Shown here piece by piece: positions 7,550-16,971 of a stretch of DNA of 64,000 bases. Within the stretch, counting starts at the first letter, position 1, and the number at the start of each line of letters is the position of its first letter. The DNA is from Hyphomonadaceae bacterium (GTDB taxonomy: Bacteria; Pseudomonadota; Alphaproteobacteria; Caulobacterales; Hyphomonadaceae): NCBI GenBank assembly GCA_028285145.1, contig JANQQC010000048.1, positions 1 to 64,000 on the forward strand. Direction: 5' to 3'. The notes beneath the pieces were generated by a model, which saw nothing but the letters and a program-made list of their open reading frames with translations, was not told where the DNA came from and did no database searches. The translations under genes and the position numbers were made by a program.

Positions 7550-9276
7550 ACTTCTTCTCCCCCGAAGGTGTCGGTCCACTCGGTGACCTCATCATCCTCG
7601 ATTTTTTGGAAGAGGACATTTGGCGGGGTGATTTCGAGCCCGCGCGGCAGCGCATCCATGAGGCCTGTATCCTCAGCACCTGGCCATGTCCGATTCGTCT
7701 CCGGAATGTTCAGAGCGTCGAGTATCTTGGCCGCGGCACCCGGAATGATCGGCTGAGCGATAACGCCGAAAAGCGCGGCGAGGTTCAGTCCCGTTCTGAC
7801 ACCGCTGGCGGCGGCGTCTTTGTCGGTTTTGTACTTCACCCATGGTTCGGCTTTCGTGAGATACTCATTACCGGCGGCCCAGATGGCGCGCGTTTCGGCA
7901 GCCGCCTTGCGGAACTCCATCTTCTCATAGTGATCGGACAAGGCGGCGAGGCGGGTCTTCAGTTCCTGAGCCATCCAGGCCTCGGCCTCTCCCGGTTCGC
8001 CGCCATCAGGCACAACGCCGTCAAACTTTGAGGCGCAGTATTTCGTGATCCTGTTCACGAAGTTCCCGAGGACATTGGCGAGGTCCGAGTTCACGGCCGC
8101 CTGGAAGCCCTCCCACGTGAAGGCGGCATCAGAGCCTTCCGGAGCATTGGCGGTAAGATACCACCGCCAGTAGTCCGCTGGCAGGAGATCCAGCGCCTGA
8201 TTCATGAAGACGCCGCGCTTCTGGCTGGTGGAAAACTTGCCGCCATACCAGGTGATCCAGTTAAACGCTTTCAGCTTGTCAACGGTTTTCCATGGCTGAC
8301 CTGAACCTAGCAGAGTTGCCGGAAAGGAAACCGTGTGGAAGGCCACATTGTCCTTGCCCATGAACTGCACATACTCGGTTTCGTCCGCGCCTTCATCGGT
8401 CCGCCAGAACCCTTTCCACGCGTCGTCATTATCAATGCTTGCGGCCCACTCCTGCGTGGCCGCGATGTACTCGATCGGGGCGTCGAACCAGACGTAGAAG
8501 ACTTTGTCTTCGAAGCCGGGGCGTGGCGAGCCGTCTGGAGATGTCACCGGAACCCCCCAGGACAGATCCCGCGTTATGGCCCTGTCCCGCAGCCCCTCAT
8601 CCAGCCATTTCAGTGCGATGGACTTTGCCAGTTGTGGCCAGTCGTCCGAAGCTTCAACCCAATCCCGGATACGGTCCTGCATCTGGGATTGGAGGAGGAA
8701 CAGATGCCGCGTGTCACGCACTTCAACGGCCTTGGAACCTGATACGGCACTGTATGGGTCTTTCAGGTCTGTCGGGTCGAGCAGCCGGCCGCAATTGTCA
8801 CACTGATCACCTCGGGCTTTTTCGAAACCGCAGTGTGGGCAGGTGCCTTCGACATAACGGTCGGGCAGGAATCGGCCATCATCGATTGAGTAGACCTGCT
8901 GGGAGACGCGCTCTTCGATCAGGCCAGCGGCCTCAAGAGCATGTGCAAACTGCTGGGTCAGGGCATGGTTTGCCGGACGGGAGGAACGCCCGAACCAGTC
9001 ATAGGACAGGGCAAAGCCTTCGCCGGCGGCGCGCTGCACCTCGTATTGTTCATCGCAATACTCCTGAACGGACATCCCGGCTTCTTGAGCGGCTAGCTCG
9101 GCAGGCGTTCCGTGTTCATCGGTTGCGCAGATGTAGAGTGCTTCGTGACCCATCAGCCGCATCACGCGCGCGTAAACGTCCGCCGGCAGCATGGAGCCTG
9201 CCAGATTTCCCAGATGCTTGACGCCATTGATGTATGGCAGCGCCGACGTGATGAGGATTTTGCGGGAATCCGCCAT
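7546..9276 (-). CDS. metG: Methionyl-tRNA synthetase
   Basis: 576 residues. This class I aminoacyl-tRNA synthetase charges tRNA-Met with methionine. The HIGH motif appears as HLGN (residues 21-24, after PYINGVK), and the KMSKS loop as KFSTSQ, an FSTS-type variant seen in many MetRS. A zinc knuckle with four cysteines is present (TCPHCGFEKARGDQCDNCG). The C-terminal anticodon-binding helices follow; there is no C-terminal tRNA-binding EMAP domain. ATG at 9276. Confidence 0.95.
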   Translation of the reverse strand: MADSRKILITSALPYINGVKHLGNLAGSMLPADVYARVMRLMGHEALYICATDEHGTPAELAAQEAGMSVQEYCDEQYEVQRAAGEGFALSYDWFGRSSRPANHALTQQFAHALEAAGLIEERVSQQVYSIDDGRFLPDRYVEGTCPHCGFEKARGDQCDNCGRLLDPTDLKDPYSAVSGSKAVEVRDTRHLFLLQSQMQDRIRDWVEASDDWPQLAKSIALKWLDEGLRDRAITRDLSWGVPVTSPDGSPRPGFEDKVFYVWFDAPIEYIAATQEWAASIDNDDAWKGFWRTDEGADETEYVQFMGKDNVAFHTVSFPATLLGSGQPWKTVDKLKAFNWITWYGGKFSTSQKRGVFMNQALDLLPADYWRWYLTANAPEGSDAAFTWEGFQAAVNSDLANVLGNFVNRITKYCASKFDGVVPDGGEPGEAEAWMAQELKTRLAALSDHYEKMEFRKAAAETRAIWAAGNEYLTKAEPWVKYKTDKDAAASGVRTGLNLAALFGVIAQPIIPGAAAKILDALNIPETNRTWPGAEDTGLMDALPRGLEITPPNVLFQKIEDDEVTEWTDTFGGEEV

Positions 9277-9542
9277 GCGTGATTCTTCTTGTTTGCTTCA
9301 ACTGGGGCGACGACGTCTTACCCGACGCCGCCAAAAGAGCGACAGACATAACGCGGCGGCGTCGAAATGAAAGCGATCAGACGATTGTGTCAGGCGCAGC
9401 ATAGCGCGATTGTCGTTGATGAGCCCTCCGCTGTTCGGTTTGCCAGGGACTTGCAGCAAGAAAAGAACCCCGAAAAGCTTGCGCAGTCCGGGGCAGTTCG
9501 GCGGGTCATGCAGGGGCCGCCGATGGGAGGTTCTTCAAAGAG

Positions 9543-9977
9543 TTAGCTGGTCCAGGCGCGTTCCGTTTTCAGGCTGAGTTCGACACGACGCGCCATAATG
9601 GGGCTGGCTCCGTTGCTCGACACCCGACGGAGCACGATGTCCGTTGTGGTTTCGCCGGCCTCAACGCCTTTGTGGGACAGTGCCTCGATGACGTTCGCAG
9701 CGCGGGCCTCAGATAAGGAAATGGCGCTTGCGTCGGCGGATATCGCGGTGGCATTCATTTCCGTTACGGCGCAACCGGAAAGCTGCTCGCTCGCATCCGT
9801 CACAACCCGCCTGGCCGCGTCAGTCAGGTCGGCTGTTCCGGCTTGGAAGTAGATTGTCAAATCGATGATTTCGCATTCAGTTTTAGCCGCTGGGACGTAA
9901 CGCTCAGTCGGCGGCGCTTCGGCGAATGCTGAAGCGACAATCGAAGTGGCGGCAAGAGTTGCAAGTGCAATTTTCAT
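9543..9977 (-). CDS. Exported protein with a degenerate OmpA-like domain
   Basis: 144 residues with a clear signal peptide cleaved after about residue 19 (SAFA). The mature part reads TIYFQAGTADLTDAARRVV then LSEARAANVIEAL. This follows the OmpA C-terminal pattern (IYF..G...L...A...L......LS..RA..V...L) found in peptidoglycan-associated proteins. The peptidoglycan-binding Asp/Arg residues of strong OmpA members are not all evident, and the domain is short. Probably periplasmic or attached to the outer membrane; function unknown. Two cysteines (35 and 69) could pair. Confidence 0.6.
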   Translation of the reverse strand: MKIALATLAATSIVASAFAEAPPTERYVPAAKTECEIIDLTIYFQAGTADLTDAARRVVTDASEQLSGCAVTEMNATAISADASAISLSEARAANVIEALSHKGVEAGETTTDIVLRRVSSNGASPIMARRVELSLKTERAWTS

Positions 9978-10139
9978 CGGTCAGCCCTTCCTGTTGGATG
10001 AGCTGAAAGTGATGCTGAAACAGGGCGGAAGTGTGCAATCGGTACGGCGAATGAGGCGCTGACGCGATGATTTTTGGATACCCAACCGCGCTTCGCGCTT
10101 GCACTCTACGGACGAAAAAGGCACATCAGCGCTCGCGGA

Positions 10140-10212
10140 GCCGGCTTAGCTCAGCTGGTAGAGCACCTGATTTGTAATCAGGGGGTCGGGGGTTCGAGTC
10201 CCTCAGCCGGCA
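10140..10212 (+). tRNA. tRNA-Thr (anticodon UGU)
   Basis: 73-nt cloverleaf. The acceptor stem GCCGGCT pairs with AGCCGGC, the D-arm is GCTC...GAGC, and the anticodon stem CCTGA/TCAGG encloses loop TTTGTAA (anticodon TGT, reads ACA). The T-arm is GGGGG-TTCGAGT-CCCTC and the discriminator base is A. CCA is not encoded (ACCG follows). Confidence 0.97.
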
Positions 10213-10261
10213 CCGTGCTTCACCCGGCATCTTCTAGACTAAAAATGGTCGGGGGCGTTTT

Positions 10262-11614
10262 CTAGGCTACGCGACCGCGTTCCAGTTCCTCGCGCAAAGC
10301 GAGGCCGTACAAACCGGGATTCATAGCGACGCGGTTCAGCATTGGACGGGCGCGTGTTTCCATGTCGGTCTTGTCCGGCAGTTTGTAGGTGTCGCTCAGT
10401 AGCGCTGCGACGAACTTCGATTGTGCCTCGGCGATTGGCCAGAAAGATCCGGTTGGACGGCTCACACCAATGAAGAACAGATCTGGGCGGTCGGGCGGGA
10501 CGATGCCGCAGAAAAGCGTCAGATCATTATCGCGTGTGTCTGCGATGTCTCGGCTGAGATAGGGATAGCTGAGCTTGTAGCCTGTGGCACAGATGATCAC
10601 GTCAGCCGTAATCTCCGTTCCATCCTCAAATCGTACATCGCGGCCACGCAGTTCGGCTATGTTCGGCTTTCCCTGAACGCTACCATCTTCAAGGTGCTCC
10701 ATCAGATTTTGACAGATGGTGGGTCGCTTGATCAGTGGATGATCGGGTGCTGGCGGCAGGCCGAGTTCCGCAAAGCGCTTCATGGCTTCGCCATATGTTT
10801 CGCGGATCCGGACGCTTGCGACGTTTGTCAGGGCTTCTTCGCGAGCGAGTTCCGAAAGCGCTTTTAGCTCTTCCGGGACATCGTCGGTCGGATGTCCCAT
10901 CGGGACGCCTTCAGCGGCCGCGACACCATTGATGGTCTTCGGCATTATCCAAGTTCCGCTGCGGGCGGATAGATAGACAGCGTTTGCTGATGACAATGCG
11001 ATCTCGCACGCTAACTCACATCCGGTGTTGCCAATTCCAACAACAATGACGGTCTTGCCTTCAGTTTCGCACGGTGCCGATGGGTCGAGATAATCCTGCG
11101 CGTGGATCAATTGTCCGGAAAAGGTGCCTGGCCATTCCGGCATCTGGCAATCCCAGTAGCTGCCGCTGGCTGCCACGACAGCATCGTAGTGTTCGGCGCG
11201 CCGAGTGCTCTCGTGATCCAGTGTGACGTCCCAGCCGCCGTCATTATCAGGCACGGCTGAAACGAGTTCGGTGGCCGTGTGAATCCGTTCACGAAAACCG
11301 AACGCATCGACATACGATTCCAGCCAGTCCAGCACCCGCGAACAGTCCGGGAACTCAGGCCAGTCATCTGGCATGTCGAAATCACTGAACCGGCTCATCC
11401 GCTTGGTGGTGTTTGTGCGCAGCGATCGGTAGGCCGAAGACCGGCCGTTGGGATTCTCGATCACCCAGTGCCCACCAATGTGAGGTGACATCTCAAAACA
11501 GTCGACATCGAGCCCGGCCTCAGCGAGCGTCTTCGTGGCGGTTAGTCCGGATGGACCTGCCCCGACCACGCAGACCCGAGGGCTTCCTTTGATGACATGC
11601 GACGGCTGCGACAT
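10262..11614 (-). CDS. Flavin-containing monooxygenase (class B, NAD(P)H-dependent)
   Basis: 450 residues. The N-terminal FAD-binding Rossmann motif is VVGAGPSGL (residues about 17-25), and a second NADPH-binding motif GIGNTGCE lies in the middle. Between them FSGQLIHAQDY matches the FMO/Baeyer-Villiger fingerprint FxGxxxHxxx(Y/F). These enzymes oxygenate nucleophilic N or S atoms, or ketones, with O2 and NADPH in the cytosol. It lies 32 bp downstream of the alpha/beta hydrolase on the same strand, so the two are probably co-transcribed. A monooxygenase-hydrolase pair is a common arrangement for ketone-to-ester-to-alcohol degradation, but here that is only an inference. Confidence 0.9.
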   Translation of the reverse strand: MSQPSHVIKGSPRVCVVGAGPSGLTATKTLAEAGLDVDCFEMSPHIGGHWVIENPNGRSSAYRSLRTNTTKRMSRFSDFDMPDDWPEFPDCSRVLDWLESYVDAFGFRERIHTATELVSAVPDNDGGWDVTLDHESTRRAEHYDAVVAASGSYWDCQMPEWPGTFSGQLIHAQDYLDPSAPCETEGKTVIVVGIGNTGCELACEIALSSANAVYLSARSGTWIMPKTINGVAAAEGVPMGHPTDDVPEELKALSELAREEALTNVASVRIRETYGEAMKRFAELGLPPAPDHPLIKRPTICQNLMEHLEDGSVQGKPNIAELRGRDVRFEDGTEITADVIICATGYKLSYPYLSRDIADTRDNDLTLFCGIVPPDRPDLFFIGVSRPTGSFWPIAEAQSKFVAALLSDTYKLPDKTDMETRARPMLNRVAMNPGLYGLALREELERGRVA

Positions 11615-11646
11615 GCTTCAGCTGCTCCGGTGATCTGTCATGGCGC

Positions 11647-12513
11647 TCAGAGGAATGCCTTCACGTCACTGACAAACCGGTCGAACTGATCATGGTGAAG
11701 CCAATGACCGGCATTCTCATACTCTTTCACGTCGGCATTCTTGAAGTGGGCAATCCTGCCATCCTTCTCGGGATTTGAGGCCCAGCTGTCCGCGCCGTAG
11801 AGCAACAGGGTCGGGCAGGTGATGCGGCTCCACAGGTGTTCGACATCCTCATGCGGCAGATCAAAGGGCGGGAACACGCGAAATGCGTTATCGAACTTCC
11901 AGCTATAAGTGCCGTCTTCGTTCTGGCTGATGCCGTGGACCGTCAGGTGCCGCGATTGCTCATCCGTCAGATGATGGTTCTCTTCCTTCATCCGCTGATA
12001 GGCCTCATCGAGCGTCTTGTAGCGGCGTGGCTGCCGGCCAGAGACCGCCCTTCGGCTTTCGATCCAGTTCTGGAGGCGCTCCTCGACCGAGATACCCATA
12101 CGTTCGCGAATGATCTTCGGTGATGGGCCAAGACCCTCAATGGCAACGAGCTTCTGGACGTTCTCAGGATAAAGGCCGGTGTAACGAAGGGCGATATTGC
12201 CACCATAGGAGTGCGCGATGATCGTGACCGGGGCGAGCTGTTTCTGATGTATGAGCTGAGCGAAATCATAAACATTCGCCATTGGCGAGTAATCGCCCGT
12301 TGCAGCCCAGTCGCTGTCGCCATGGCCGCGCAGGTCGGGTGCCATAATGTGCCACTCGTCGCGAAGCGCCTCTGCGACCCAGTCCCAGCTTCGGCTATGG
12401 TCTCGGCCTCCATGTAGCAAGATTAGTGGCGGTGCGTCGGGATTGCCCCAATCGACATAGCGAAGGCGCAAGCCCTGCGAGCGAAAACTATGCGTTGTTG
12501 GTCCATGTATCAT
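11647..12513 (-). CDS. Alpha/beta hydrolase
   Basis: 288 residues. LLHGGRDHS gives the oxyanion region. Ser102 in the elbow AHSYGG, an Asp in LLYGADSW and a His in AGHWLH complete the catalytic triad, as in esterase/epoxide-hydrolase-like proteins. There is no signal peptide. It is the first gene of a two-gene unit with the flavin monooxygenase and is divergent from the molybdoenzyme/Sox operon. The substrate is unknown. Confidence 0.88.
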   Translation of the reverse strand: MIHGPTTHSFRSQGLRLRYVDWGNPDAPPLILLHGGRDHSRSWDWVAEALRDEWHIMAPDLRGHGDSDWAATGDYSPMANVYDFAQLIHQKQLAPVTIIAHSYGGNIALRYTGLYPENVQKLVAIEGLGPSPKIIRERMGISVEERLQNWIESRRAVSGRQPRRYKTLDEAYQRMKEENHHLTDEQSRHLTVHGISQNEDGTYSWKFDNAFRVFPPFDLPHEDVEHLWSRITCPTLLLYGADSWASNPEKDGRIAHFKNADVKEYENAGHWLHHDQFDRFVSDVKAFL

Positions 12514-12669
12514 TGGCCGGAACCTAAGGGCGCTTTTCTGGATTGGCCATGGCGTAGGTCTCGCTCTAACTCATTTCTTGGCTGCGCCGCTTGCAATGCG
12601 GCGCGCAAGCGTAGAGCATCATTTGGCTGGCTCAGTCGCTTTGCTGCCTGAGTTTGAGAATTGGGAGCG

Positions 12670-12682
12670 GGGTCGTTGACCC
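12670..12682. promoter_or_regulatory. Small inverted repeat ahead of the molybdoenzyme-Sox operon
   Basis: GGGTC-GTT-GACCC lies about 20 bases before the first ATG of the operon, just upstream of the GAGGAAAGG ribosome-binding site. It could be an operator arm or an RNA hairpin. The rest of the 191-bp divergent gap (12514-12704) shows no clear consensus promoter to me. Confidence 0.25.
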
Positions 12683-12704
12683 AAGACCGAGGAAAGGTGC
12701 GCAC

Positions 12705-13157
12705 ATGGCAAGTCTGAAGATCAACGGTGAAGAGCGAACTGTCGAGGTCGACGAAAGTACACCCCTTCTCTGGGTTATCCGTGAGCAGCTGGGGCTGACA
12801 GGTACAAAGTATGGCTGCGGTATTGCGCAGTGCGGCACCTGCACGGTCCATGTGGATGGCGTTCCTGTTCGCTCCTGCACTTATCCGGTTGGCGCTCTGG
12901 CGGGCGATGAAGAGATCACCACGATCGAGGGCTTGTCAGAGAACGGCGATCATCCGGTCCAGCAGGCGTGGGCCGAAATGGACATCCCACAGTGTGGATA
13001 TTGTCAGCCCGGCATGATCATGGCTGTTGCCGGCTTGCTCAATGACATCCCCGAGCCAACCGACGAGGATATCAGCGCCCAGATCACGAACATCTGTCGC
13101 TGCGGTACACTGGCCAGGGTGCGCAAGGGCATCCATCTGGCCGCGAAGAAAGTGTGA
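12705..13157 (+). CDS. iorA: [2Fe-2S] subunit of an isoquinoline 1-oxidoreductase-type molybdenum hydroxylase
   Basis: 150 residues carrying two [2Fe-2S] clusters. The plant-ferredoxin-type site is Cys38, 43, 46 and 58 (YGCGIAQCGTCT...SC); the second, helical site is Cys97, 100, 131 and 133 (CGYC...CRC). This is the usual small electron-transfer subunit of xanthine-oxidase-family enzymes of the two-subunit Ior type, which have no separate FAD subunit. GAGGAAAGG precedes the ATG at 12705. The large subunit starts 11 bases after the stop. It heads an eight-gene coupled operon that continues into sulfur-oxidation genes. The gene symbol marks the family; the substrate is unknown. Confidence 0.9.
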   Translation: MASLKINGEERTVEVDESTPLLWVIREQLGLTGTKYGCGIAQCGTCTVHVDGVPVRSCTYPVGALAGDEEITTIEGLSENGDHPVQQAWAEMDIPQCGYCQPGMIMAVAGLLNDIPEPTDEDISAQITNICRCGTLARVRKGIHLAAKKV

Positions 13158-13168
13158 GGATCAAACCA

Positions 13169-15364
13169 ATGGCAGACGGACTTACACTTTCGCGGCGTGG
13201 TTTCATTGTCAGCGCCTCTGCGACGGGCCTGGCGATCGGCGTTCTGGCGGCTTGCGGTGGTAATGGCGACGAGGCCGAGAACGCGGTTTCAAGCGAGCCG
13301 ATTCCCGAGGTGAACGCATGGGTGCATGTTGGCACCGATGACGTTGTCACGGTGCGCATCGCGCGATCTGAGATGGGTCAGGGCACGCTCACCGGGCTCG
13401 CTCAGCTCGTCGCGGAAGAACTCGAATGCGACTGGACAAAAGTCGTCACCGAGTATCCGACGCCGGGCGAGAATCTTGCCCGGGATCGTATCTGGGGCGA
13501 CTTCGCAACCGGCGGTAGCCGAGGCGTGCGCGACAGCCATCAATATGTCCGCGAAGGTGGGGCTGCTGCACGGATCATGCTGATTGAAGCAGCGGCCAAC
13601 GAATGGGGCGTTCCCGCCAGTGAATGCGTCGCTGAAAGCAGTGTCATCAAGCATATGGGCTCTGACCGTCAGACCAGTTATGGCAGCATTGCTGAAGCCG
13701 CATCTCAGCTCGCGCCGCCAATTGAGGTTACGCTCAAGGATCCGTCAGAGTGGAAGATTATCGGTCAGCCGAAACTCCGCCTCGATACGACGGACAAGCT
13801 CACCGGCAAGCAAGTCTACGGTGCGGACATCCAACTGGACGGGATGGTCAACGCCTCAATCAAGGCTGCGCCAATGATTGGTGGAACAGTGGCCAGTTTC
13901 GACGCGAGCGCCATTGAATCGATGCCGGGTGTCATCAAGGTCATGCAGGTGGGTGACAACGCAGTTGCCGTCGTCGCCGAGACATGGTGGCAGGCGAACA
14001 CGGCTCTTGAAGCGCTTCCGATTGAATGGGAACCGGGCGAAGGATCGGATTACTCAAGTGCGGCTTTTGAGGCTGAACTCGACGATGGTCTGACCGCAGA
14101 TGAGGCATTTGTCGGCAATGGCGGAGGCGACGTTCAGGCCGCTTTCGCCAATGCGGCGCAGGTGGTCGAGGCCACCTACAACATGCCACACCAGAACCAT
14201 GCCTGCATGGAGCCCATGAACGCCACGGCCGTCTGGACGGAAGACAAGTGTGAAGTGTGGTGCCCCACGCAGAACGGCGAAGCAGCTTTGGCCTCGACAG
14301 CTGACGCAGCCGGGCTGCCGCTGGAACAGTGTGAAGTCTATAAGGTGCACCTGGGTGGTGGCTTTGGCCGGCGAGGGGCCGGCGATTACATCGCTCAGGC
14401 GGTGACGATCGCCAAATCAATGCCCGGCACACCGGTGAAGCTTCTCTGGACGCGCGAAGAAGACATGGTGCACGGCTTCTTCCATCCGACTACGAAAGCG
14501 CGCATGCGTGGTGCGTTGGATGCGGACGGCAATCTTACAGGGCTCCACTTGCGAATTTCCGGCCAGTCAATTCTGGCTGCGTTGATGCCGCAAGCCCTTG
14601 CGGACGGCGTTGACTTTGCAACTTTCCAGGGCCTGCTGCCATCTGGCGTTGATCCGCGCGTGGAAGACCAGACACTCAAATACGAGCTGCCGGCTTTCCT
14701 CATTGATCATGCGATGCGCAATCCACCCGTCCGGCCCGGCTTCTGGCGGGGGGTGAACTCGAATCAGAATGCGATCTATCTGGAGTGTTTTCTGGATGAG
14801 ATGGCGTTTGCCGCTGGGCGCGACCCGCTCGAATTCCGCTTGTCGCTCATGCCCGACGATTCCAAGAATGCGGCGGTCCTGAAAGCCGTCGCGGAACGGT
14901 CCGGTTGGGGATCCGATGATGGAAAGTCCCGCGGGCTCTGCACCTTCTACTCCTTCGGCAGCTATACCGCTGCTTGTGCTGAAGTCACCGTCAGCGAAGA
15001 TGGTCGCTTGAAGATTGACCGGATCGTGGCCGCAACGGATCCCGGAACGGCGGTAAACCCACAGCAGATTGAGGCGCAGGTGGAAGGCTCATTCGTCTAC
15101 GGCCTGTCTGCACTCCTTTATGGAGAGATCACCTTTGAGAATGGCGAGGTGCAGCAGCGCAATTTCGATACGTTCGACTCGCTACGCATCGCTGATATGC
15201 CAGAAGTGGAGACGATCGTGATGCCGTCTGGCGGCTTCTGGGGCGGGGTTGGAGAGCCAACGATTGCCGTGGCCGCGCCCGCCGTTCTGAATGCAATCCA
15301 TGCGGCCACAGGCAAGCGTGTGCGTCAGTTGCCGATCAAGGACCAGAACCTGAGGGACGTGTGA
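13169..15364 (+). CDS. iorB: Molybdopterin-binding large subunit of an isoquinoline 1-oxidoreductase-type enzyme (Tat-exported)
   Basis: 731 residues. The N-terminus has a twin-arginine motif (SRRGFIV), a hydrophobic stretch and LAAC, a lipobox. It therefore looks Tat-exported as a folded cofactor-loaded enzyme and possibly lipid-anchored. The xanthine-dehydrogenase-family molybdopterin domain follows. FGRRGAGDYIAQAV and GGFWGGVGEP are typical, and the GVGE glutamate near the C-terminus is the family's catalytic base. ATG at 13169 is preferred (TGAGGA just upstream); a GTG at 13154 overlapping the iorA stop is possible. Without an FAD subunit, electrons probably pass to c-type cytochromes. 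The next gene, overlapping by 4 bases, encodes one. The substrate cannot be read from sequence. Confidence 0.9.
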   Translation: MADGLTLSRRGFIVSASATGLAIGVLAACGGNGDEAENAVSSEPIPEVNAWVHVGTDDVVTVRIARSEMGQGTLTGLAQLVAEELECDWTKVVTEYPTPGENLARDRIWGDFATGGSRGVRDSHQYVREGGAAARIMLIEAAANEWGVPASECVAESSVIKHMGSDRQTSYGSIAEAASQLAPPIEVTLKDPSEWKIIGQPKLRLDTTDKLTGKQVYGADIQLDGMVNASIKAAPMIGGTVASFDASAIESMPGVIKVMQVGDNAVAVVAETWWQANTALEALPIEWEPGEGSDYSSAAFEAELDDGLTADEAFVGNGGGDVQAAFANAAQVVEATYNMPHQNHACMEPMNATAVWTEDKCEVWCPTQNGEAALASTADAAGLPLEQCEVYKVHLGGGFGRRGAGDYIAQAVTIAKSMPGTPVKLLWTREEDMVHGFFHPTTKARMRGALDADGNLTGLHLRISGQSILAALMPQALADGVDFATFQGLLPSGVDPRVEDQTLKYELPAFLIDHAMRNPPVRPGFWRGVNSNQNAIYLECFLDEMAFAAGRDPLEFRLSLMPDDSKNAAVLKAVAERSGWGSDDGKSRGLCTFYSFGSYTAACAEVTVSEDGRLKIDRIVAATDPGTAVNPQQIEAQVEGSFVYGLSALLYGEITFENGEVQQRNFDTFDSLRIADMPEVETIVMPSGGFWGGVGEPTIAVAAPAVLNAIHAATGKRVRQLPIKDQNLRDV

Positions 15365-15696
15365 CGGCCAGATCTTTGCGAGGTTTTTTCGCGATCTTGT
15401 CGGCGGTCGGGCTTGCAGCCTGTGGTGCCAACTCTGCCAATGAGGCGATGCCGCCAGCAACCGATCTCGATCGCTCTGCTACTCTGGCGGCTACCTGTTC
15501 AGGCTGCCATGCCGGTCCAGAGACTGCGATGATCTCGCTTGATGGGCTGAGCAAGGAAGTACTGTCCGACGCCATGCATCGTTACAAATCCGAGTTAGAC
15601 GGGACAACTGTGATGCACCGTCTGGCGCGGGGATATACAGACGCCGATATCGATGCGGTCAGCACCTATCTCGCCGCAAGCGCGGAGGTGGAATAG
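15361..15696 (+). CDS. Monoheme cytochrome c lipoprotein, FccA-like
   Basis: 111 residues. The signal sequence ends in GLAAC (Cys21, lipobox), with one heme site CSGCH at residues 46-50. The GTG start overlaps the large-subunit stop (GTGA). It sits directly between the molybdoenzyme and the flavoprotein of sulfide dehydrogenase, with no base between it and the latter. The most natural reading is the heme subunit of flavocytochrome c sulfide dehydrogenase, but in principle it could also accept electrons from the molybdoenzyme. Typical FccA proteins from phototrophs are diheme; this one is short and monoheme. Confidence 0.8.
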   Translation: MTARSLRGFFAILSAVGLAACGANSANEAMPPATDLDRSATLAATCSGCHAGPETAMISLDGLSKEVLSDAMHRYKSELDGTTVMHRLARGYTDADIDAVSTYLAASAEVE

Positions 15697-16971
15697 TTGG
15701 GCGGCTGGATTGGCAGACGCGGTGTTCTTGCCGGGATGTCTGCGGCGGCCGTGAGCAGTCTGGCCGCGCCTGAAGCATTTGCGCAGATACGTACCAGACT
15801 TGTCGTCATAGGTGGCGGGTTTGGCGGTGCCACTGCTGCTCGTCGGCTTAAGGCGCTTCTGCCCGGAGCCGATGTCACGCTCATTGAACCGAACGCAACT
15901 TACATGGCGTGCCCGTTCAGCAATCTCGTTGTTACAGGCTTGCGTGATCTAGGTGCGCAGATATTCAGCTACGCGGAGCTTTCGAAGGAAGGTGTGACTG
16001 TTGCTCGCGACAGAGCGATAGATGTCGACGCGGTCGCGCGCACCGTTGTGCTGGAAGGCGGCGCTACTCTTTCATACGATAGACTTGTCTTGTCTCCGGG
16101 GGTCGATCTGCGCTGGGACGCTTTGGAAGGCTACGATGAGACAACCGCCAGAAGGCTGCCGCACGCCTGGAAAGCCGGGGCGCAGACGGCCCTATTGCGG
16201 GACCAGCTCGCATCGATGGAGAACGGCGGCCTCGTCGTAATGACTGTGCCGCCGGCACCCTATCGCTGTCCGCCAGGGCCATATGAGCGAGCCAGTCTGA
16301 TCGCGCACTATCTCAAGACGCAGAAGCCGCGTTCGAAGCTGCTCATTCTCGACGCTAAAGACAATTTCTCGAAGATGCCGCTCTTCATGGAAGCGTGGGC
16401 TGAACTCTATCCGGACCATCTGGAATGGCGCAGCGCATCAGAGGACGGACGAGTGTCGGCCGTTAGTGCCGCTGACAGAACCGTCTTTACGGACTTTGAA
16501 AGCGTGCAGGGTGCTGTGGTCAACATTATCCCGCCTCAAAGAGCTGGCGAGATTGCAGTTCGCGCCGGTGTGGCCGATGCCACGGGCTGGTGCCCGGTGA
16601 ACGCCATCTCGTTTGAATCGACGCTGCAGCCCAACATCCATGTAATCGGAGATGCTTCCATCGCTGCGCCGATGCCGAAGTCTGCTTTCGCAGCCAATTT
16701 ACAGGCCAAGATTTGCGCCATCGCCATCGTGCGAATGCTTTCCGGACAGACCCCGCAACCAACCGTTCTTGCCAATACCTGCTATTCTTACACGGGGCCC
16801 GACGCGGCGGTGTCGATTACTGGTGTTTACACGAATGAGGACGGTAGCTTGTCCAGTGTACCCAGTGCCGGCGGACTGAGCCCGCTGGCAGCCACGGATT
16901 CAGTGCGCGCTGCTGAAGCAGCACAGGCCGAGGGTTGGTTCAGTGCGGTAACGGCTGAGGCCTTTGGGTGA
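15697..16971 (+). CDS. fccB: Flavocytochrome c sulfide dehydrogenase flavoprotein (FccB/SoxF)
   Basis: 424 residues with a Tat signal (GRRGVLAGMSAAA...AFA). The FAD-binding motif VVIGGGFGGATAARRL is near residue 36. ACPFSN contains Cys72, aligned with the cysteine that binds FAD covalently in FccB. RCPPGPYERA and NTCYSY carry the two cysteines expected to form the redox disulfide where sulfide is oxidised. It oxidises sulfide to polysulfide or sulfur in the periplasm and passes electrons to cytochrome c. The start is TTG, placed immediately after the cytochrome stop, with GGAGG about 10 bases ahead. Confidence 0.9.
   Translation: MGGWIGRRGVLAGMSAAAVSSLAAPEAFAQIRTRLVVIGGGFGGATAARRLKALLPGADVTLIEPNATYMACPFSNLVVTGLRDLGAQIFSYAELSKEGVTVARDRAIDVDAVARTVVLEGGATLSYDRLVLSPGVDLRWDALEGYDETTARRLPHAWKAGAQTALLRDQLASMENGGLVVMTVPPAPYRCPPGPYERASLIAHYLKTQKPRSKLLILDAKDNFSKMPLFMEAWAELYPDHLEWRSASEDGRVSAVSAADRTVFTDFESVQGAVVNIIPPQRAGEIAVRAGVADATGWCPVNAISFESTLQPNIHVIGDASIAAPMPKSAFAANLQAKICAIAIVRMLSGQTPQPTVLANTCYSYTGPDAAVSITGVYTNEDGSLSSVPSAGGLSPLAATDSVRAAEAAQAEGWFSAVTAEAFG

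Noticed and set aside
9468-9493. CCCCG...CGGGG inverted repeat as terminator of the OmpA-like gene
   Set aside because: Only 5 bp of stem with a 16-nt loop; a T-rich run follows but the hairpin is too weak to call.
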